A stretch of DNA of 64,000 nucleotides from Streptomyces sp. 1222.5 (lineage in GTDB: Bacteria > Actinomycetota > Actinomycetes > Streptomycetales > Streptomycetaceae): assembly GCF_900105245.1 (NCBI RefSeq), contig NZ_FNSZ01000001.1:8058001-8122000 (forward strand), written 5' to 3'. A program made the translations under genes and the position numbers. Numbering within the stretch: position 1 is the first letter of the stretch; every line of letters begins with the position of its first letter. The notes under the pieces were generated by a model. It did no database searches, was not told the DNA's origin, and worked only from the letters and a program-made list of their open reading frames with translations. Shown piece by piece: positions 1 through 9,979 of this stretch.

Positions 1-122
1 AGCGGGCCGAGGACGATGTTCAGGATGAAGAGCCCGACGATGCCGCAGCACAGGCTCGCGATCGCCAGACCGTTGGTGCCCGAACGGGAGGAACTGGCAG
101 AGTGACTGCCGTAACTCGTCAT
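1..122 (-). CDS. DUF4190-like small membrane protein (partial, N-terminus only)
   Basis: The gene enters the window from the left on the minus strand and starts with ATG at 122. The visible 40 residues are a Ser/Gly/Tyr-rich head (MTSYGSHSASSSRSGTNG) followed by a hydrophobic stretch containing LAIASLCCGIVGLFILNIV. A polar head leading into a GLAIASLxxGIxGL-type helix is typical of actinobacterial DUF4190 proteins, which have two membrane helices and no known biochemical role. Only the first helix is visible, so the assignment rests on a short motif. It diverges from the sigma factor gene to its right. Confidence 0.6.
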   Translation of the reverse strand, partial: MTSYGSHSASSSRSGTNGLAIASLCCGIVGLFILNIVLGP

Positions 123-272
123 GACAACTCCAGTGTTGACGGATGTCGGGCCGAACGGCCCCCACACTTCTTGGTTTTCGCTTGACCAACCGGATGCCCT
201 CTTTGCCCGCCCGCATGTCGGCCGGATTCTTCCGGTGGAGACGCCGGGCCGCCGTCGATCTCGCCGAGACAG

Positions 273-297
273 GCATGCATGGCGACTGTGCGGGTAC
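273..297 (+). promoter_or_regulatory. Candidate SigB-type promoter of the sigma factor gene
   Basis: GCAT at 273-276, a 15-nt spacer and GGGTAC at 292-297 fit the Streptomyces coelicolor SigB consensus GNNT-N14-16-GGGTAC/T. The -10 element lies about 55 nt before the ATG at 352 of a SigB/F/G-family gene, so autoregulation is the natural reading. The -35 element is only a two-base match, so the evidence is mostly the -10 element plus its position. Confidence 0.45.
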
Positions 298-351
298 GCG
301 GCGTGTCGTTGACAACACCGCAGATACGGACCCATCCGGGAGGGGAACACC

Positions 352-1200
352 ATGACGACGCAGACCGTGGCGGGTCAGGACACGCGAACGGCAGCCGAGT
401 TGCCGGAACTCGTCGACCCCTCGAGCGTGGCTCCCCGGGACGCGCGGGCGCTGTCCAAGGTGTTCTTCGACCAGCTCGCGGTGCTGGAGGAGGGCACGCC
501 CGAGTTCCAGTACGCGCGCAACACGCTGATCGAGATGAACATGTCCCTCGTCCGTTTCGCGGCGGCGCGGTTCCGCAGCCGGGGTGCGGAGGAGATGGAG
601 GACATCGTCCAGGTCGGCATGATCGGTCTGATCAAGGCGATCGACCGGTTCGAGCTGTCCCGTGAGGTGGAGTTCACCTCCTTCGCGGTGCCGTACATCG
701 TGGGCGAGATCAAGCGCTTCTTCCGCGACACGTCCTGGGCCGTGCACGTGCCCCGGCGGCTGCAGGAGGCCCGCGTCCAGCTGGCTCGCGCGACCGAGGA
801 GCTGCGCAGCCGGCTCGGCCGTACCCCCACGGTCAAGGAACTGTCCGAGCTGATGTGCCTCTCCGAGGACGAGGTCATCGAGGCCCGCCTCGCGGCGAAC
901 GGCTACAACTCCGCCTCCCTCGACGCGGCCATCAACAGCAGCGAGGACGGGGAGACGGCTCTGCAGGACTTCCTCGGGACCGAGGACACCGCGCTGGAAC
1001 TGGTCGAGGACTTCCACGCACTGGCCCCGATGATCGCCGAACTGCCCGAGCGGGACCGCCTGATCCTGCATCTCCGCTTCGTCGAGGAGATGACCCAGGC
1101 GCAGATCGGCGAACGCCTGGGCGTCTCCCAGATGCATGTGTCGCGTCTGCTCTCGCGCACCCTGAAGCGGCTCCGGGAAGGCATGCTGACGACCCAGTGA
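352..1200 (+). CDS. RNA polymerase sigma factor, SigB/SigF/SigG family
   Basis: A 282-residue alternative sigma factor of the stress/sporulation group. Region 2 spans roughly residues 60-130 and contains EDIVQVGMIGLIKAIDRF and the core VEFTSFAVPYIVGEIKRFFR. Region 3 follows with RRLQEARVQLARA and a GRTPTVKELSEL segment. Region 4 covers about 225-278, with the helix-turn-helix ending in MHVSRLLSRTLKRLRE. Length and motifs match Streptomyces SigB/F/G paralogs closely, but I cannot tell which one. ATG 352 follows GGGAGGGG at a good distance. Such factors are normally held by an anti-sigma kinase and released by an anti-anti-sigma protein dephosphorylated by RsbU/SpoIIE phosphatases. No anti-sigma gene adjoins it here, but four such phosphatases lie elsewhere in the window. 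A GGGTAC promoter match upstream suggests autoregulation, and a strong hairpin follows. Confidence 0.93.
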   Translation: MTTQTVAGQDTRTAAELPELVDPSSVAPRDARALSKVFFDQLAVLEEGTPEFQYARNTLIEMNMSLVRFAAARFRSRGAEEMEDIVQVGMIGLIKAIDRFELSREVEFTSFAVPYIVGEIKRFFRDTSWAVHVPRRLQEARVQLARATEELRSRLGRTPTVKELSELMCLSEDEVIEARLAANGYNSASLDAAINSSEDGETALQDFLGTEDTALELVEDFHALAPMIAELPERDRLILHLRFVEEMTQAQIGERLGVSQMHVSRLLSRTLKRLREGMLTTQ

Positions 1201-1242
1201 GACCGTCCCCCGGTCGCGGACCGGGCGTACGGCGAAGGCTCC

Positions 1243-1277
1243 AGGAGGCCGCGGTGACCATGTCACCGCGGCCTCCT
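1243..1277. terminator. Perfect 16-bp hairpin after the sigma factor gene
   Basis: AGGAGGCCGCGGTGAC at 1243-1258 pairs perfectly with 1262-1277 across a 3-nt loop. It sits 43 nt after the sigma factor stop and before the TetR gene. There is no clear U-tract, as is usual in Streptomyces, but stem length and position fit a factor-independent terminator. Confidence 0.75.
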
Positions 1278-1340
1278 TGCCGTATCGCCGTGCGGTATGG
1301 TACGAGCTGGTTGGTTCAATCTTCAGCTTGAGGAGGGTCG

Positions 1341-2003
1341 ATGGCTCAGCAGGAGCGAGCTGTCCGGACCCGACGCGCTGTTCTGGAAGCCGCAGCGGCC
1401 GTCTTCGCGGAGCGCGGGTACGCGGCGGCCACGATCGCCGAGATCCTCCAGCGGGCAGGCGTCACCAAGGGCGCCCTGTACTTCCACTTCGACTCCAAGG
1501 CGGCCCTCGCCCAGGGCGTGTTGCAGGAGCAGATCACCACCGAGTACCACCTGCCCCGCGAACTGAAGTTGCAGGAGTGGGTGGACGCCGGCATGACCCT
1601 GGCCAAGCGCCTGCCGCAGGAGCCCATGCTGCTCGCCGGGGTCCGGCTCTCCGCGGACCTCCAGGGACGCGACGTCTTCGGCAGCGCCTGGCCGGCCTGG
1701 GCCGAACTGACCGCCCGCGTGCTGGAAGAGGCCAAGGAGCGCGGCGAGGTGCTCTCGCACGTCGTCCCGGAGGAGTCCGCCCAGGTCTTCCTCGGCGCCT
1801 GGATCGGGGTGCAGTTCGTCTCCCAGGGCGTGGCGGGCTGGACCGACCTGGACGCGCGGATGTCGGCGTTGTTCAACCACCTGCTCCCCGCGATCGCGGC
1901 CCCGTCCGTCCTCGCCCGGCTCGACACCGCCCCCGACCGGGGTGCCCGGGTGATCGCCGAGGTACGACGAAGGCCGAAGGCCCTCGCGACCGCCACCGGC
2001 TGA
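1341..2003 (+). CDS. TetR-family regulator of the gamma-butyrolactone receptor (ArpA/ScbR) type
   Basis: A 220-residue repressor-like protein. The N-terminal HTH (about 8-55) reads RTRRAVLEAAAAVFAERGY, then AATIAEILQRAGVTKGALYFHF, the signature of the ArpA/ScbR/CprB branch. The C-terminal half has the GBL-receptor block around VRLSADLQGRDVFG, then FLGAWIGVQFVSQG, which contributes to the ligand pocket in this family. Family members bind gamma-butyrolactone-type hormones or act as pseudo-receptors that sense antibiotics, controlling secondary metabolism and development. No AfsA/ScbA-type synthase is present in this window, so this is an orphan locally and may be a pseudo-receptor. ATG 1341 has GAGGAGGG upstream. 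The region just before it, around 1295-1325, has weak similarity to autoregulatory elements but no convincing palindrome. Confidence 0.88.
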   Translation: MAQQERAVRTRRAVLEAAAAVFAERGYAAATIAEILQRAGVTKGALYFHFDSKAALAQGVLQEQITTEYHLPRELKLQEWVDAGMTLAKRLPQEPMLLAGVRLSADLQGRDVFGSAWPAWAELTARVLEEAKERGEVLSHVVPEESAQVFLGAWIGVQFVSQGVAGWTDLDARMSALFNHLLPAIAAPSVLARLDTAPDRGARVIAEVRRRPKALATATG

Positions 2004-2220
2004 ACCACCCGGCCGGATCCGTTCCGCCGCCGCTGTGGGGGGGAGTCCCGCCCGGCCGTGCACCCTTCGGGACGCCGCCGGAAAATCCATGGAGGCGCCG
2101 TGGGCTCCGGTGTCATCATGTGCGGCATGACCACGACACGAAAGGCCCGTGCCGCGTAGACGGCCGGGAGAGGTCCGGACCGCCCTTCCCCGGCGGCACC
2201 GGACGCACGCCAGGACGACG

Positions 2221-2529
2221 GTGATCGACGGTCTGTCCCGCGGTGCGCTGGGTGAGATCGACCGGCTCGAACGCGCGCGGACCCACTGGGGACCGGGAGA
2301 GGTCGCCACGGCCGTGCGCTTGTGGAAGGACTACGTCCGGACCCCGGAACGCCTGTTGTGGCAGGACCACGAACGGGGCAACACGCACGGGGACTGCTGC
2401 GGCGGTGATCCCCGGGAGGCGCGTGCGCTCCTCGACACCGTGATGCGCGCCCTCCCGGCCCGCTCAGCGCGCGAACTCAGGGCCGTCGTCGCGAGGTCCG
2501 ACCGGGTGTGGGGCTCCGAGGTAGGTTGA
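2221..2529 (+). CDS. Small conserved-looking protein of unknown function
   Basis: A soluble protein of about 102 residues with no recognisable domain. The translation from GTG 2221 starts VIDGLSRGALGEIDRLE, is Arg/Glu-rich and mostly helical in character, and contains two adjacent cysteines (GDCCGG). GTG 2221 is preferred because AGGA lies 5 nt upstream. The frame is open to GTG 2149, which would add 24 low-complexity Arg/Pro residues without a well-spaced ribosome binding site. It ends 4 nt before the FMN reductase start, so the two may be cotranscribed. Confidence 0.55.
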   Translation: MIDGLSRGALGEIDRLERARTHWGPGEVATAVRLWKDYVRTPERLLWQDHERGNTHGDCCGGDPREARALLDTVMRALPARSARELRAVVARSDRVWGSEVG

Positions 2530-2533
2530 TCAG

Positions 2534-3130
2534 GTGAGTTCACTGCCGATGATCCTGCTGCTGTCGGGGAGCCTGCGGGCCGGGTCCACCAACGAGACCG
2601 TGCTGCGTACCGCGCAGGCCGTGGGTCCCTCCGCCGGGGTCGCCACTTCGTTCTACGACGGCCTCGCCGGGCTTCCGCACTTCAATCCCGACGACGACAA
2701 CGACCCCCTGCCCCCTCCGGTGGCCGAACTGCGGGCGGCGATCGAGGGGGCGGACGCGGTCCTCGTCTGCACGCCCGAGTACGCGGGCACGCTGCCGGGG
2801 TCGTTCAAGAATCTGCTGGACTGGACCGTCGGCGGCACCGAGATCTGCGACAAACCCGCCGCGTGGGTCAACGCGGCGGCTCCGGGCCGCGGGCAGGGCG
2901 CCGAGGCCACACTGCGGTCCGTTCTCGGCTACACCGGCGCCGACATCGTGGAGGCGGCCTGCGTCCGGGTCCCGGTGGACCGGGGCATGGTCGGCCCGGA
3001 CGGCCTCATCACCGACGAGGAGGCCCGTCGGCGGCTCCGCGCCATCCTCGAGCTGCTGGCCGGCGCGTGCGCCCGCCGACCCAGCGGGCTTGAGTCTCCC
3101 GCAGGGGGAGACACCAAGCTGGAGGCATGA
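2534..3130 (+). CDS. NADPH-dependent FMN reductase family protein (flavodoxin fold)
   Basis: A 198-residue flavodoxin-like reductase. The phosphate-binding loop LLSGSLRAGSTNETV is near the N-terminus and the second family motif CTPEYAGTLPGSFKNLLDW is near residue 80; both line the FMN site. Family members reduce FMN, quinones, azo dyes or chromate with NAD(P)H in the cytoplasm. The C-terminal 20 residues are a variable tail. The stop overlaps the start of the MerR gene by 4 nt (ATGA), so the pair is translationally coupled and the regulator probably controls this reductase. Confidence 0.88.
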   Translation: MSSLPMILLLSGSLRAGSTNETVLRTAQAVGPSAGVATSFYDGLAGLPHFNPDDDNDPLPPPVAELRAAIEGADAVLVCTPEYAGTLPGSFKNLLDWTVGGTEICDKPAAWVNAAAPGRGQGAEATLRSVLGYTGADIVEAACVRVPVDRGMVGPDGLITDEEARRRLRAILELLAGACARRPSGLESPAGGDTKLEA

Positions 3131-4068
3131 ACGGCGGAATCCTGTACTCGATAGGCGAACTGGCCCGGCGCACCGGGCTCACGGTCAAGGCGATCCGGTT
3201 CTACTCGGACCGCGGCATCGTGCCGCCGGCCGATCGCACCCCGGCCGGCTACCGCCGCTACGGCCAGGACGCCGTGGCGCGCCTGGCGTTCGTCCGGACA
3301 CTGCGCGAACTCGGCCTCGGCCTCGACGCGGTCCGCCGGGTGGTGGACCAGGAACTCACGCTCGGCCAGGTCGCCACGGAGCACGCCGCCGCCCTCGACC
3401 TGCAGATCACGGTCCTGCGGCTGCGGCGTGCGGTGCTGACGGCGGCGGCAGCCACCGGGGAACCCACGATCGAGGGGATGGAACGCATGCACCGGCTCGC
3501 CACCCTGTCCGAGGCGGAGCGACACCGCCTGGTGGACGACTTCCTGGGCGCGGTCTTCGACGGCGCACCTCCCCACCCGGGAAGCACCGCGATCCGGCGC
3601 TCCCTGACCCCCGAACTCCCCGACCGCCCCACGGAGGAGCAGGTCGCGGCCTGGGCGGAGCTGGCGGAGATGTCCACGGACCCGGGGTTCCGCTCCGGCC
3701 TCCGGCGCCTGCTGGACGAGCACGCGGCCGGACAGGGAGGCGGCACCGCCGGACCCCCGCGGCCGGACGTCGTGGCCCTGGCCCGCGACGCGGTGGCGCC
3801 GGCCCTCGCCTCGGGGGTCGACCCGGCATCACCGCGGGCCGACCCCGTCGTGGCCGCGCTGACCTCGCGCTGCGCGGCCGCCGTGGGCCGCCCCGACGAC
3901 GCCCGGCTGCCCGCGCGGCTCCTTCACCGGCTCCGGGCCGCGCGGGATCCGCGGTGGGACCGGTACGTCCACCTGCTCGCCGTGGTCAACGGCTGGCCCG
4001 CCCCGCAGCCCCTCGGACCGGTGGTCGACTGGGCCGTCGAAGCCCTGAGCGTCCGGACGGCCCGGTGA
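3127..4068 (+). CDS. MerR-family transcriptional regulator with long C-terminal domain
   Basis: A 313-residue regulator. The MerR winged HTH is at about 5-75: YSIGELARRTGLTVKAIRFY, then GYRRYGQDAVARLAFVRTLRELGL. A coiled-coil-like dimer helix follows (LDAVRRVVDQELTLGQVATEH). The 200-residue C-terminal part has no cysteine cluster, so metal sensing is unlikely; ligand binding or protein contact is more probable. It is longer than classical 130-residue MerR proteins. Coupled to the FMN reductase by a 4-nt overlap, and ends 3 nt from the convergent phospholipase gene. Confidence 0.85.
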   Translation: MNGGILYSIGELARRTGLTVKAIRFYSDRGIVPPADRTPAGYRRYGQDAVARLAFVRTLRELGLGLDAVRRVVDQELTLGQVATEHAAALDLQITVLRLRRAVLTAAAATGEPTIEGMERMHRLATLSEAERHRLVDDFLGAVFDGAPPHPGSTAIRRSLTPELPDRPTEEQVAAWAELAEMSTDPGFRSGLRRLLDEHAAGQGGGTAGPPRPDVVALARDAVAPALASGVDPASPRADPVVAALTSRCAAAVGRPDDARLPARLLHRLRAARDPRWDRYVHLLAVVNGWPAPQPLGPVVDWAVEALSVRTAR

Positions 4069-4071
4069 AGG

Positions 4072-6120
<2,049 letters not shown>

Positions 6121-6455
6121 TCGCCCCGTCCTCGTCTCAGGGGTGCCCCAGCGGCACATCGCCAAGGTGCCCGGGGCGAGGGTCAGGGTCCATAACGCGC
6201 GATGACACAGGGATGAAGAAGGGCGTCCGCTTCACGCTGCCGGCCGGCGGCCCGGGTCGGCCTTCGCCCGGCGGGAGTTGCGGGCCGTGTGGCCGCGCCC
6301 CGCCGGGGCAGGATCACCGGGTCCGGCGCCGCCGCCCGGGCACCGGGCGGCACCCGGGGGAGGAGCGCACACGGCGGCGGTGGCCGCCCCACCCCCGCAC
6401 GAGTTCGGCCGGGCGCGCCGGCAGACCGTTTCCGTCGACGAAGGAGTCCGAGTCC
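6121..6455. other. Divergent intergenic region, phospholipase C / dipeptidase
   Basis: 335 bp without a credible gene; long frames crossing it lack a start with a ribosome binding site and have Arg/Pro/Gly-rich low-complexity translations. It must hold both promoters, but I recognise no -35/-10 pair. A 9-bp stem with 3-nt loop (GCCGCCCGG at 6331-6339, partner 6343-6351) lies in the presumed dipeptidase leader. Confidence 0.5.
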
Positions 6456-7670
6456 ATGACCGATGTCGTAGCCGAAGCCCTGCGGAGCACGCCCGTCGTC
6501 GACGGCCACAACGATCTGCCGGTGGCCCTGCGCGCCCGTTCCGGCTACAGCGTCGAGGGCCTCGCGGACGGCCGGCCCGATCTGCACACCGATCTGCCCC
6601 GGTTGCGCGCGGGAGGCGTCGGCGCACAGTTCTGGTCCGTGTACGTCTCCTCCGAACTGCCCGAGCCCGAGGCGGTCGTGGCGACCCTGGAACAGATCGA
6701 CGCCGTGTACCGGCTCGTCGCCCGCTACCCGGACGCCCTGCGCATCGCCTACACCGCCGCCGACGTCGAGAAGTCCTTCGCCGACGGCCGGATCGCCTCA
6801 CTGCTGGGTGTGGAAGGCGGCCACAGCCTCGCGGAGTCGCCGGGCGTGCTGCGGTCGTACGCGCGGCTCGGGGTGCGCTATGTGACCCTGACACACAACG
6901 ACAACACCTCCTGGGCCGACTCGGCCACCGACGAGCCCGGTGTGGGCGGCCTCGACGACACGGGGCGCGCGATCGTCGCCGACCTCAACCGCACCGGGAT
7001 CCTCGTCGACCTCTCGCACGTCGCCGAGTCCACCCAGCGTGCTGCCCTCGCCGCCTCGACCGCGCCGGTGCTGTTCAGCCATTCGTCGGCCCGGGCGCTC
7101 AACGACCATCCGCGCAACGTCACCGACCCGGTTCTCGAACTCCTCCGGGACAACGGCGGGGTCATCCAGCTGACCTTCGTGCCCTATTTCATATCGGCTC
7201 GAGTCAGCGCGTGGGCCGAGGAGTTGCAGGCGGAGCGCGAACGCCTCGGGCTCGCCGCCGACGCGTGGCGGTGGCCGCGCGCGCCTCGCCCCGGCGAGGA
7301 CCCGGCGGCGGTCGCCGAGGAGCACGCGGACCTGTTCGACCCCTCCTCCGACGACCGCCTGAGCCGCTGGCTGGAGGCGCATCCGCGGCCCGAGGTGACC
7401 GTGGCCGAGGTCGCCGACCACGTGGAACACGCCCGTGACGTGGCAGGCGTCGACCACGTCGGCCTCGGCGGGGACTACGACGGCGTCGACCATCAGCCGG
7501 CCGGCCTCGCCGACGTCTCCGGCTACCCGGTGCTGCTCGGGGAACTCGCCGGCCGGGGCTGGTCCCGGACCGAACTGGAGGCCCTCACCGGGCGCAACGT
7601 CCTGCGGGTGCTGCGGGCGGCCGAGGAGGCGGCGACCGAGCCGCTCTGGCCGACGGCGCCCCTGCGGTGA
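6456..7670 (+). CDS. Membrane-dipeptidase-like peptidase (family M19)
   Basis: A 404-residue metal-dependent dipeptidase of the renal dipeptidase family, a TIM-barrel amidohydrolase that cleaves dipeptides, often those with D-residues. The zinc ligands are visible: DGHNDLP near residue 17 (HxD), GVEGGHSL near 117 (bridging Glu), LVDLSHVAE and VLFSHSSARAL for the two His ligands, and GLGGDYDGV near the C-terminus. No signal peptide is seen, so the enzyme is cytoplasmic. ATG 6456 has AAGGAG 9 nt upstream; the frame is open far upstream but without plausible starts. Transcribed away from the phospholipase gene; no operon partner downstream. Confidence 0.92.
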   Translation: MTDVVAEALRSTPVVDGHNDLPVALRARSGYSVEGLADGRPDLHTDLPRLRAGGVGAQFWSVYVSSELPEPEAVVATLEQIDAVYRLVARYPDALRIAYTAADVEKSFADGRIASLLGVEGGHSLAESPGVLRSYARLGVRYVTLTHNDNTSWADSATDEPGVGGLDDTGRAIVADLNRTGILVDLSHVAESTQRAALAASTAPVLFSHSSARALNDHPRNVTDPVLELLRDNGGVIQLTFVPYFISARVSAWAEELQAERERLGLAADAWRWPRAPRPGEDPAAVAEEHADLFDPSSDDRLSRWLEAHPRPEVTVAEVADHVEHARDVAGVDHVGLGGDYDGVDHQPAGLADVSGYPVLLGELAGRGWSRTELEALTGRNVLRVLRAAEEAATEPLWPTAPLR

Positions 7671-7779
7671 GCAAGTTCCCGAAGCGGTACGGGTGTCGGG
7701 GCGCGCCGGCTCCGAGGCTGCCCACCGCCCGGTGGACGCGGCTCCGTCGTCGACGGTCGTTCGGCGCCGCACGCCTCGG

Positions 7780-8706
7780 TCAGGCGCCCGTGGTGGCGGG
7801 TGCCCGGAAGTAGTGGCCCGCGTCGAGGTCGGCCAGGAGGCCCGGGCGGGTCGGCTCCCAGCCCAGGAGCTCGCGGGTCAGCCTGCCGGACGCCGGGACG
7901 TCGGTGCCCAGGAAGCCGCTCAGCCAGGTGAAGTGCTCCGGCGCGGCCTCCGGGGTCACGGAGGCGACCGGCAGGCCGAGGTGCCGCCCGATCACCTCGG
8001 CGACGTCACGGATCGCCACACCCTTCTCGGCCACTGCGTGCAGCACTGATCCGGCGGGCGCCTTCTCGACGGCGAGGAGGAACAACCGGGCGGCGTCGAG
8101 ACGGTGGACGGCCGGCCAGCGGTTGGCGCCGTCGCCGATGTAGCCGGACACCCCCTTGGCGCGGGCGATCGCGACCAGGGTCGCCATGAAGCCGTGGTCG
8201 CCCTCGCCGTGGCACGTGGGGGAGAGCCGCACCACGGAGGAACGCACGCCCCGCGAGGCGAGGTCGAGCGCCGCCTGCGCGGTGGCCGACCGGATCGAGA
8301 CGGGTGAGCCGTCGACGGTCGGCCGGTCCCGCTCGGTCGCCACCCGCCCCGGCGCGAGGCCGACCACGCCGGAGGCGATGACGAGGGGGCGGTCGGTGCC
8401 GGCGAGAGCCTCCCCGAAGACGTCCACGGCCCGGCGGTCGGCCTCGGCGGCGCCCTGGAAGTCGCCGGTGAAGGCGATGTCGTGCTTGAAGGCGAGGTGG
8501 ATCACGCCGTCGGACGCGGCGGCCGTGTCCCGCAGGACGTCCCGATCGTCGACGGTGCCGCGGACCACCTCCGCCCCGGCCGCGGTGAGCGCGGCGGCGG
8601 AGGTGTCGGAGCGGGCCAGCCCGACGACCCGGTGGCCCGCGTCGATGAGCCGGGGAACGACGGCGGATCCGATCCAGCCGGACGCGCCGGTCACGAAAAT
8701 GCGCAT
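7780..8706 (-). CDS. NAD(P)-dependent epimerase/SDR-family oxidoreductase
   Basis: A 308-residue extended-SDR protein. The Rossmann motif is MRIFVTGASGWIGSAVVP; GVIHLAFKHD follows as the second strand block. The catalytic Tyr-x3-Lys of classical epimerases is not obvious, which is common in the atypical SDRs that such bacterial genes encode. ATG 8706 is preceded by GGGAG. The 87-bp gap to the divergent TetR gene carries two matching 17-bp imperfect palindromes, so the regulator very probably represses this gene; the substrate is unknown. Confidence 0.87.
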   Translation of the reverse strand: MRIFVTGASGWIGSAVVPRLIDAGHRVVGLARSDTSAAALTAAGAEVVRGTVDDRDVLRDTAAASDGVIHLAFKHDIAFTGDFQGAAEADRRAVDVFGEALAGTDRPLVIASGVVGLAPGRVATERDRPTVDGSPVSIRSATAQAALDLASRGVRSSVVRLSPTCHGEGDHGFMATLVAIARAKGVSGYIGDGANRWPAVHRLDAARLFLLAVEKAPAGSVLHAVAEKGVAIRDVAEVIGRHLGLPVASVTPEAAPEHFTWLSGFLGTDVPASGRLTRELLGWEPTRPGLLADLDAGHYFRAPATTGA

Positions 8707-8728
8707 GGGAGAGCTCCCGGACCATTCG

Positions 8729-8776
8729 ATGTCAGTTACTGTCATCGACCTTACATCTGATGGCAGGCACTGTCAT
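8729..8776. promoter_or_regulatory. Paired 17-bp operator-like palindromes between epimerase and TetR genes
   Basis: ATGTCAGTTACTGTCAT at 8729-8745 and ATGGCAGGCACTGTCAT at 8760-8776 are imperfect palindromes with ATGnCAG/CTGTCAT half-sites. They share 14 of 17 bases, and the same-strand similarity continues into a following CG. Centres are 31 bp apart, about three helical turns, so two dimers would sit on one face. They occupy the space expected for both divergent promoters. This is the likely binding site of the adjacent TetR protein. Confidence 0.7.
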
Positions 8777-8792
8777 CGCGTACGATCGGCCC

Positions 8793-9371
8793 ATGGGCAG
8801 ATGGGAGCCGAACGCGCGGGGGCGCCTGGCGGAAGCGGCGTTGGAGCTCTACAGCGAGCACGGGTACGAACAGACCACCGTGGCGGAGATCGCCAAGCGG
8901 GCCGGCCTGACCGAGCGCACCTTCTTCCGGCACTACGCCGACAAGCGCGAGGTGCTCTTCGCCGGCTCGGGGGAGCTCCAGGACCTCTTCGTGCGGGCGG
9001 TCACCGGCGCTCCGGAGCGGGCGGCACCGGTCGACGCGCTGGCGGCGGGCCTCGACGCGGTCTCCGGGGCGTTCGCCGACCGGTGGGAGCACGCGCGCCG
9101 ACGGCACGCCGTGGTCGTGGCCAACCCGGAACTCCAGGAGCGCGAGCTGATCAAACTCGCTTCGATGTCGGCCGCGGTCGCCGGCGCCCTGCGTGGCCGC
9201 GGGGTCACCGAGCCGGCCGCGAGCCTCGCCGCCGAGGCGGGGGTGGCCGTGTTCAAGGTCGGCTTCGAACGCTGGATCGCGGCGGCCGAGGAGGGGGAGA
9301 TGGCGAGCCTGCTGCGGGCGGCACTCGCCGAGCTGAAGGCGGTGACGGCCGGACACGGGGCCGGCGTCTGA
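8793..9371 (+). CDS. TetR-family transcriptional regulator
   Basis: A 192-residue repressor-like protein starting MGRWEPNARGRLAEAALELY. The HTH covers about 10-55 with YEQTTVAEIAKRAGL and the recognition segment TERTFFRHYADKREVL. The C-terminal ligand domain is not assignable to a known effector. ATG 8793 is preferred over ATG 8760, because 8760 lies inside the second operator-like repeat and would add 11 residues before the conserved start. It diverges from the epimerase and most likely controls both genes through the repeats in between. Its recognition helix resembles that of the TetR at 53923-54537, and the two flank similar DNA motifs. Confidence 0.88.
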   Translation: MGRWEPNARGRLAEAALELYSEHGYEQTTVAEIAKRAGLTERTFFRHYADKREVLFAGSGELQDLFVRAVTGAPERAAPVDALAAGLDAVSGAFADRWEHARRRHAVVVANPELQERELIKLASMSAAVAGALRGRGVTEPAASLAAEAGVAVFKVGFERWIAAAEEGEMASLLRAALAELKAVTAGHGAGV

Positions 9372-9487
9372 CGCTGCCGCTCGGCCTCCGCGGCCCCCGA
9401 CCAGGGCCGGTTGCGCGGGTTGGGGCGAGGGTGTCCGGGGCACTCGGCCGGGGTTCCGACCCGAGCCCGTGAGAGCCGGAGGCGTCC

Positions 9488-9979
9488 GTGGCCGTACGTC
9501 ATCGCCTGATCAAAGCCAGCCCCGCAGCGGTGTGGGAGGTCCTCGCCGACGGCAGCAGGTACTCGGAATGGGTGGTGGGCACGTCGTCCGCGTCCCCCAG
9601 GCTCGGCCGGTGGCCGGAGCGGGAGGCGTCGATCGGCTACCAGGTACGGCTCGGCCCGTTCCGGCTGGGCAACGAGACCGTCGTACGGCACTGCGAGGAG
9701 GGCTCCCTCCTGGAACTGGAGGCCCACGCGGGCATCCTCGGCACGGCCCGTATCGCGATCGAACTGCGCGAGTGGGGCGAGGACTGTCTGGTCATCGTCG
9801 ACGAACACCCCCTCCAGGGGGCCGGCGGGGCCCTGCACAACGTCGGCTTCGAGGCGCTGATACAGCTGCGCCACCGCGCCATGCTCGCCCGCCTCGCCAG
9901 AGCGTGCGAGGACGGGGAACGTGACCGGGGGCGGGCCGCCCGACGCCTGCCGCGCAGCGGAGGGACTCGCCATGCCTGA
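9488..9979 (+). CDS. SRPBCC-family (polyketide cyclase/START-like) protein
   Basis: A 163-residue START-fold protein. The opening VRHRLIKASPAAVWEVLADG then YSEWV is the typical SRPBCC entry strand and helix, and the C-terminal helix (about 120-145) would close the cavity. Such proteins bind hydrophobic small molecules; a catalytic role cannot be read from sequence. GTG 9488 has GGAGG 5 nt upstream. Its last 8 nt overlap the following FAD oxidoreductase, indicating coupled translation. First gene of a six-gene same-strand cluster. Confidence 0.82.
   Translation: MAVRHRLIKASPAAVWEVLADGSRYSEWVVGTSSASPRLGRWPEREASIGYQVRLGPFRLGNETVVRHCEEGSLLELEAHAGILGTARIAIELREWGEDCLVIVDEHPLQGAGGALHNVGFEALIQLRHRAMLARLARACEDGERDRGRAARRLPRSGGTRHA

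Noticed and set aside
1290..1325. Autoregulatory element (ARE) upstream of the GBL receptor
   Set aside because: Only scattered similarity; no convincing palindrome, so it is not listed as a feature.
1277..2224. 315-codon plus-strand frame overlapping the GBL receptor gene
   Set aside because: Shadow of the receptor gene in another frame; Arg/Gly/Pro-rich.
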